A stretch of 64,000 nt of DNA from Burkholderia sp. USMB20 (GTDB lineage: Bacteria > Pseudomonadota > Gammaproteobacteria > Burkholderiales > Burkholderiaceae). Numbering within the stretch: position 1 is the stretch's first letter; each line of letters starts with the position of its first letter. Location: positions 434,001 through 498,000 of the forward strand of contig NZ_JTAN02000019.1 of the NCBI RefSeq assembly GCF_000949135.2. The letters are read 5' to 3'. Of the stretch, positions 63,574 to 64,000 are shown piece after piece. Made by a program: the position numbers and the translations under genes. The notes under the pieces were generated by a model. It was given only the letters and a program-made list of their open reading frames with translations, was not told the origin of the DNA and made no database searches.

Positions 63574-64000
63574 TTACTTGTGGCTCAGCCGGCGCACGAG
63601 CCAGTCGCCGAACGACTGCACGATCTGCACGAACACGATCAGGATCGCGACGACCGTCCACATCACTTCCGGCAGATAGCGCTGGTAGCCGTAGCGGATC
63701 CCGAGATCGCCGAGCCCGCCGCCGCCGATCGCACCGGCCATCGCCGAATAGCCGACGAGCGATACGAACGTGATCGTCAGGCCCGCGACGATGCCCGGCA
63801 GCGATTCGGGCAGCAGCACCTTGAACACGATCTGCGAGGTCGTCGCACCCATCGACTGGGCCGCCTCGATCAGCCCGCGGTCGACTTCGCGCAGCGCGGT
63901 CTCGACCAGCCGCGCGACGAACGGTGCGGCCGCGAGCGTCAGCGGCACGACCGCCGCGGCCGTGCCGATCGACGACCCCGTGACGAGCCGCGTGAACGGA
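63574..64000 (-). CDS. metI: Methionine ABC transporter permease, C-terminal part (5' end outside window)
   Basis: At least 141 residues of the membrane permease. The frame runs through the right edge (…PFTRLVTGSSIGTAAAVVPL), so the N-terminal helices are missing from the window. The ABC-permease EAA loop is LIEAAQSMGATTSQIVFKVL followed by LPESLPGI, which docks on the MetN ATPase. The end reads IVQSFGDWLVRRLSHK. It is followed by metQ and should be preceded by metN outside the window. Confidence 0.95.
   Translation of the reverse strand, partial: PFTRLVTGSSIGTAAAVVPLTLAAAPFVARLVETALREVDRGLIEAAQSMGATTSQIVFKVLLPESLPGIVAGLTITFVSLVGYSAMAGAIGGGGLGDLGIRYGYQRYLPEVMWTVVAILIVFVQIVQSFGDWLVRRLSHK

Overview
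The window is a GC-rich, densely coded bacterial chromosome segment. Codon use, the OmpC-like porin family, the MHYT sensor kinase, the DUF1269-like stress protein and the metIQ and etfBA neighbourhoods all point to a Burkholderia-type betaproteobacterium, probably an accessory-rich replicon. This assignment rests on pattern recognition, not on a database search. No rRNA, tRNA, CRISPR array, integrase or intact insertion sequence was seen.

Layout. 1-4.5 kb: tail of an aldehyde dehydrogenase, an MHYT-type sensor kinase with its response regulator (which carries a degenerate HD-GYP domain), and a small ABM-type monooxygenase. 4.5-12.9 kb: two divergent units. One is lactonase, MFS permease and porin; the other is an aconitase, a GntR regulator and a leaderless solute-binding-like protein. 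Together they look like uptake and catabolism of a di- or tricarboxylate. 13.0-30.6 kb: a single 16.4-kb operon of twelve genes, most without a recognisable family, under a sigma-54 promoter and next to a gene for a sensorless sigma-54 activator. This is the most unusual part of the window. It encodes four paralogous proteins of unknown fold, a subtilisin-like protease, a DUF3467 protein, a 1,032-residue protein combining a peptidoglycan amidase, an NlpC/P60-like domain and a papain-like peptidase, and several orphan proteins.

31-42 kb: two catabolic units back to back. The first has an MHS-type permease, an aldehyde dehydrogenase and a two-subunit thiamine-diphosphate decarboxylase, next to a LysR gene. 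The second has a LysR gene, a MaoC-type hydratase, an acyl-CoA dehydrogenase, a class III CoA-transferase and an MFS permease. 42.5-48.8 kb: small membrane or stress proteins, then a cytochrome c oxidase operon with a haem-c-fused subunit II and two subunit III-like genes. 49-56 kb: a membrane protein, an AT-richer gene-poor stretch, an orphan cyclase-type membrane anchor, an RhlE-like helicase, an aldo/keto reductase, a WrbA-like flavoprotein and a LysR gene. 56-59.9 kb: a patch of small genes including a phage-type protein and an S21 ribosomal protein. 59.9-64 kb: a CitE-like lyase, etfA, etfB and the metQ/metI end of a methionine transporter operon.

All functional statements come from motif reading by eye. 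Starts were chosen from ribosome-binding sites and overlaps, and residue numbers were counted from those starts.
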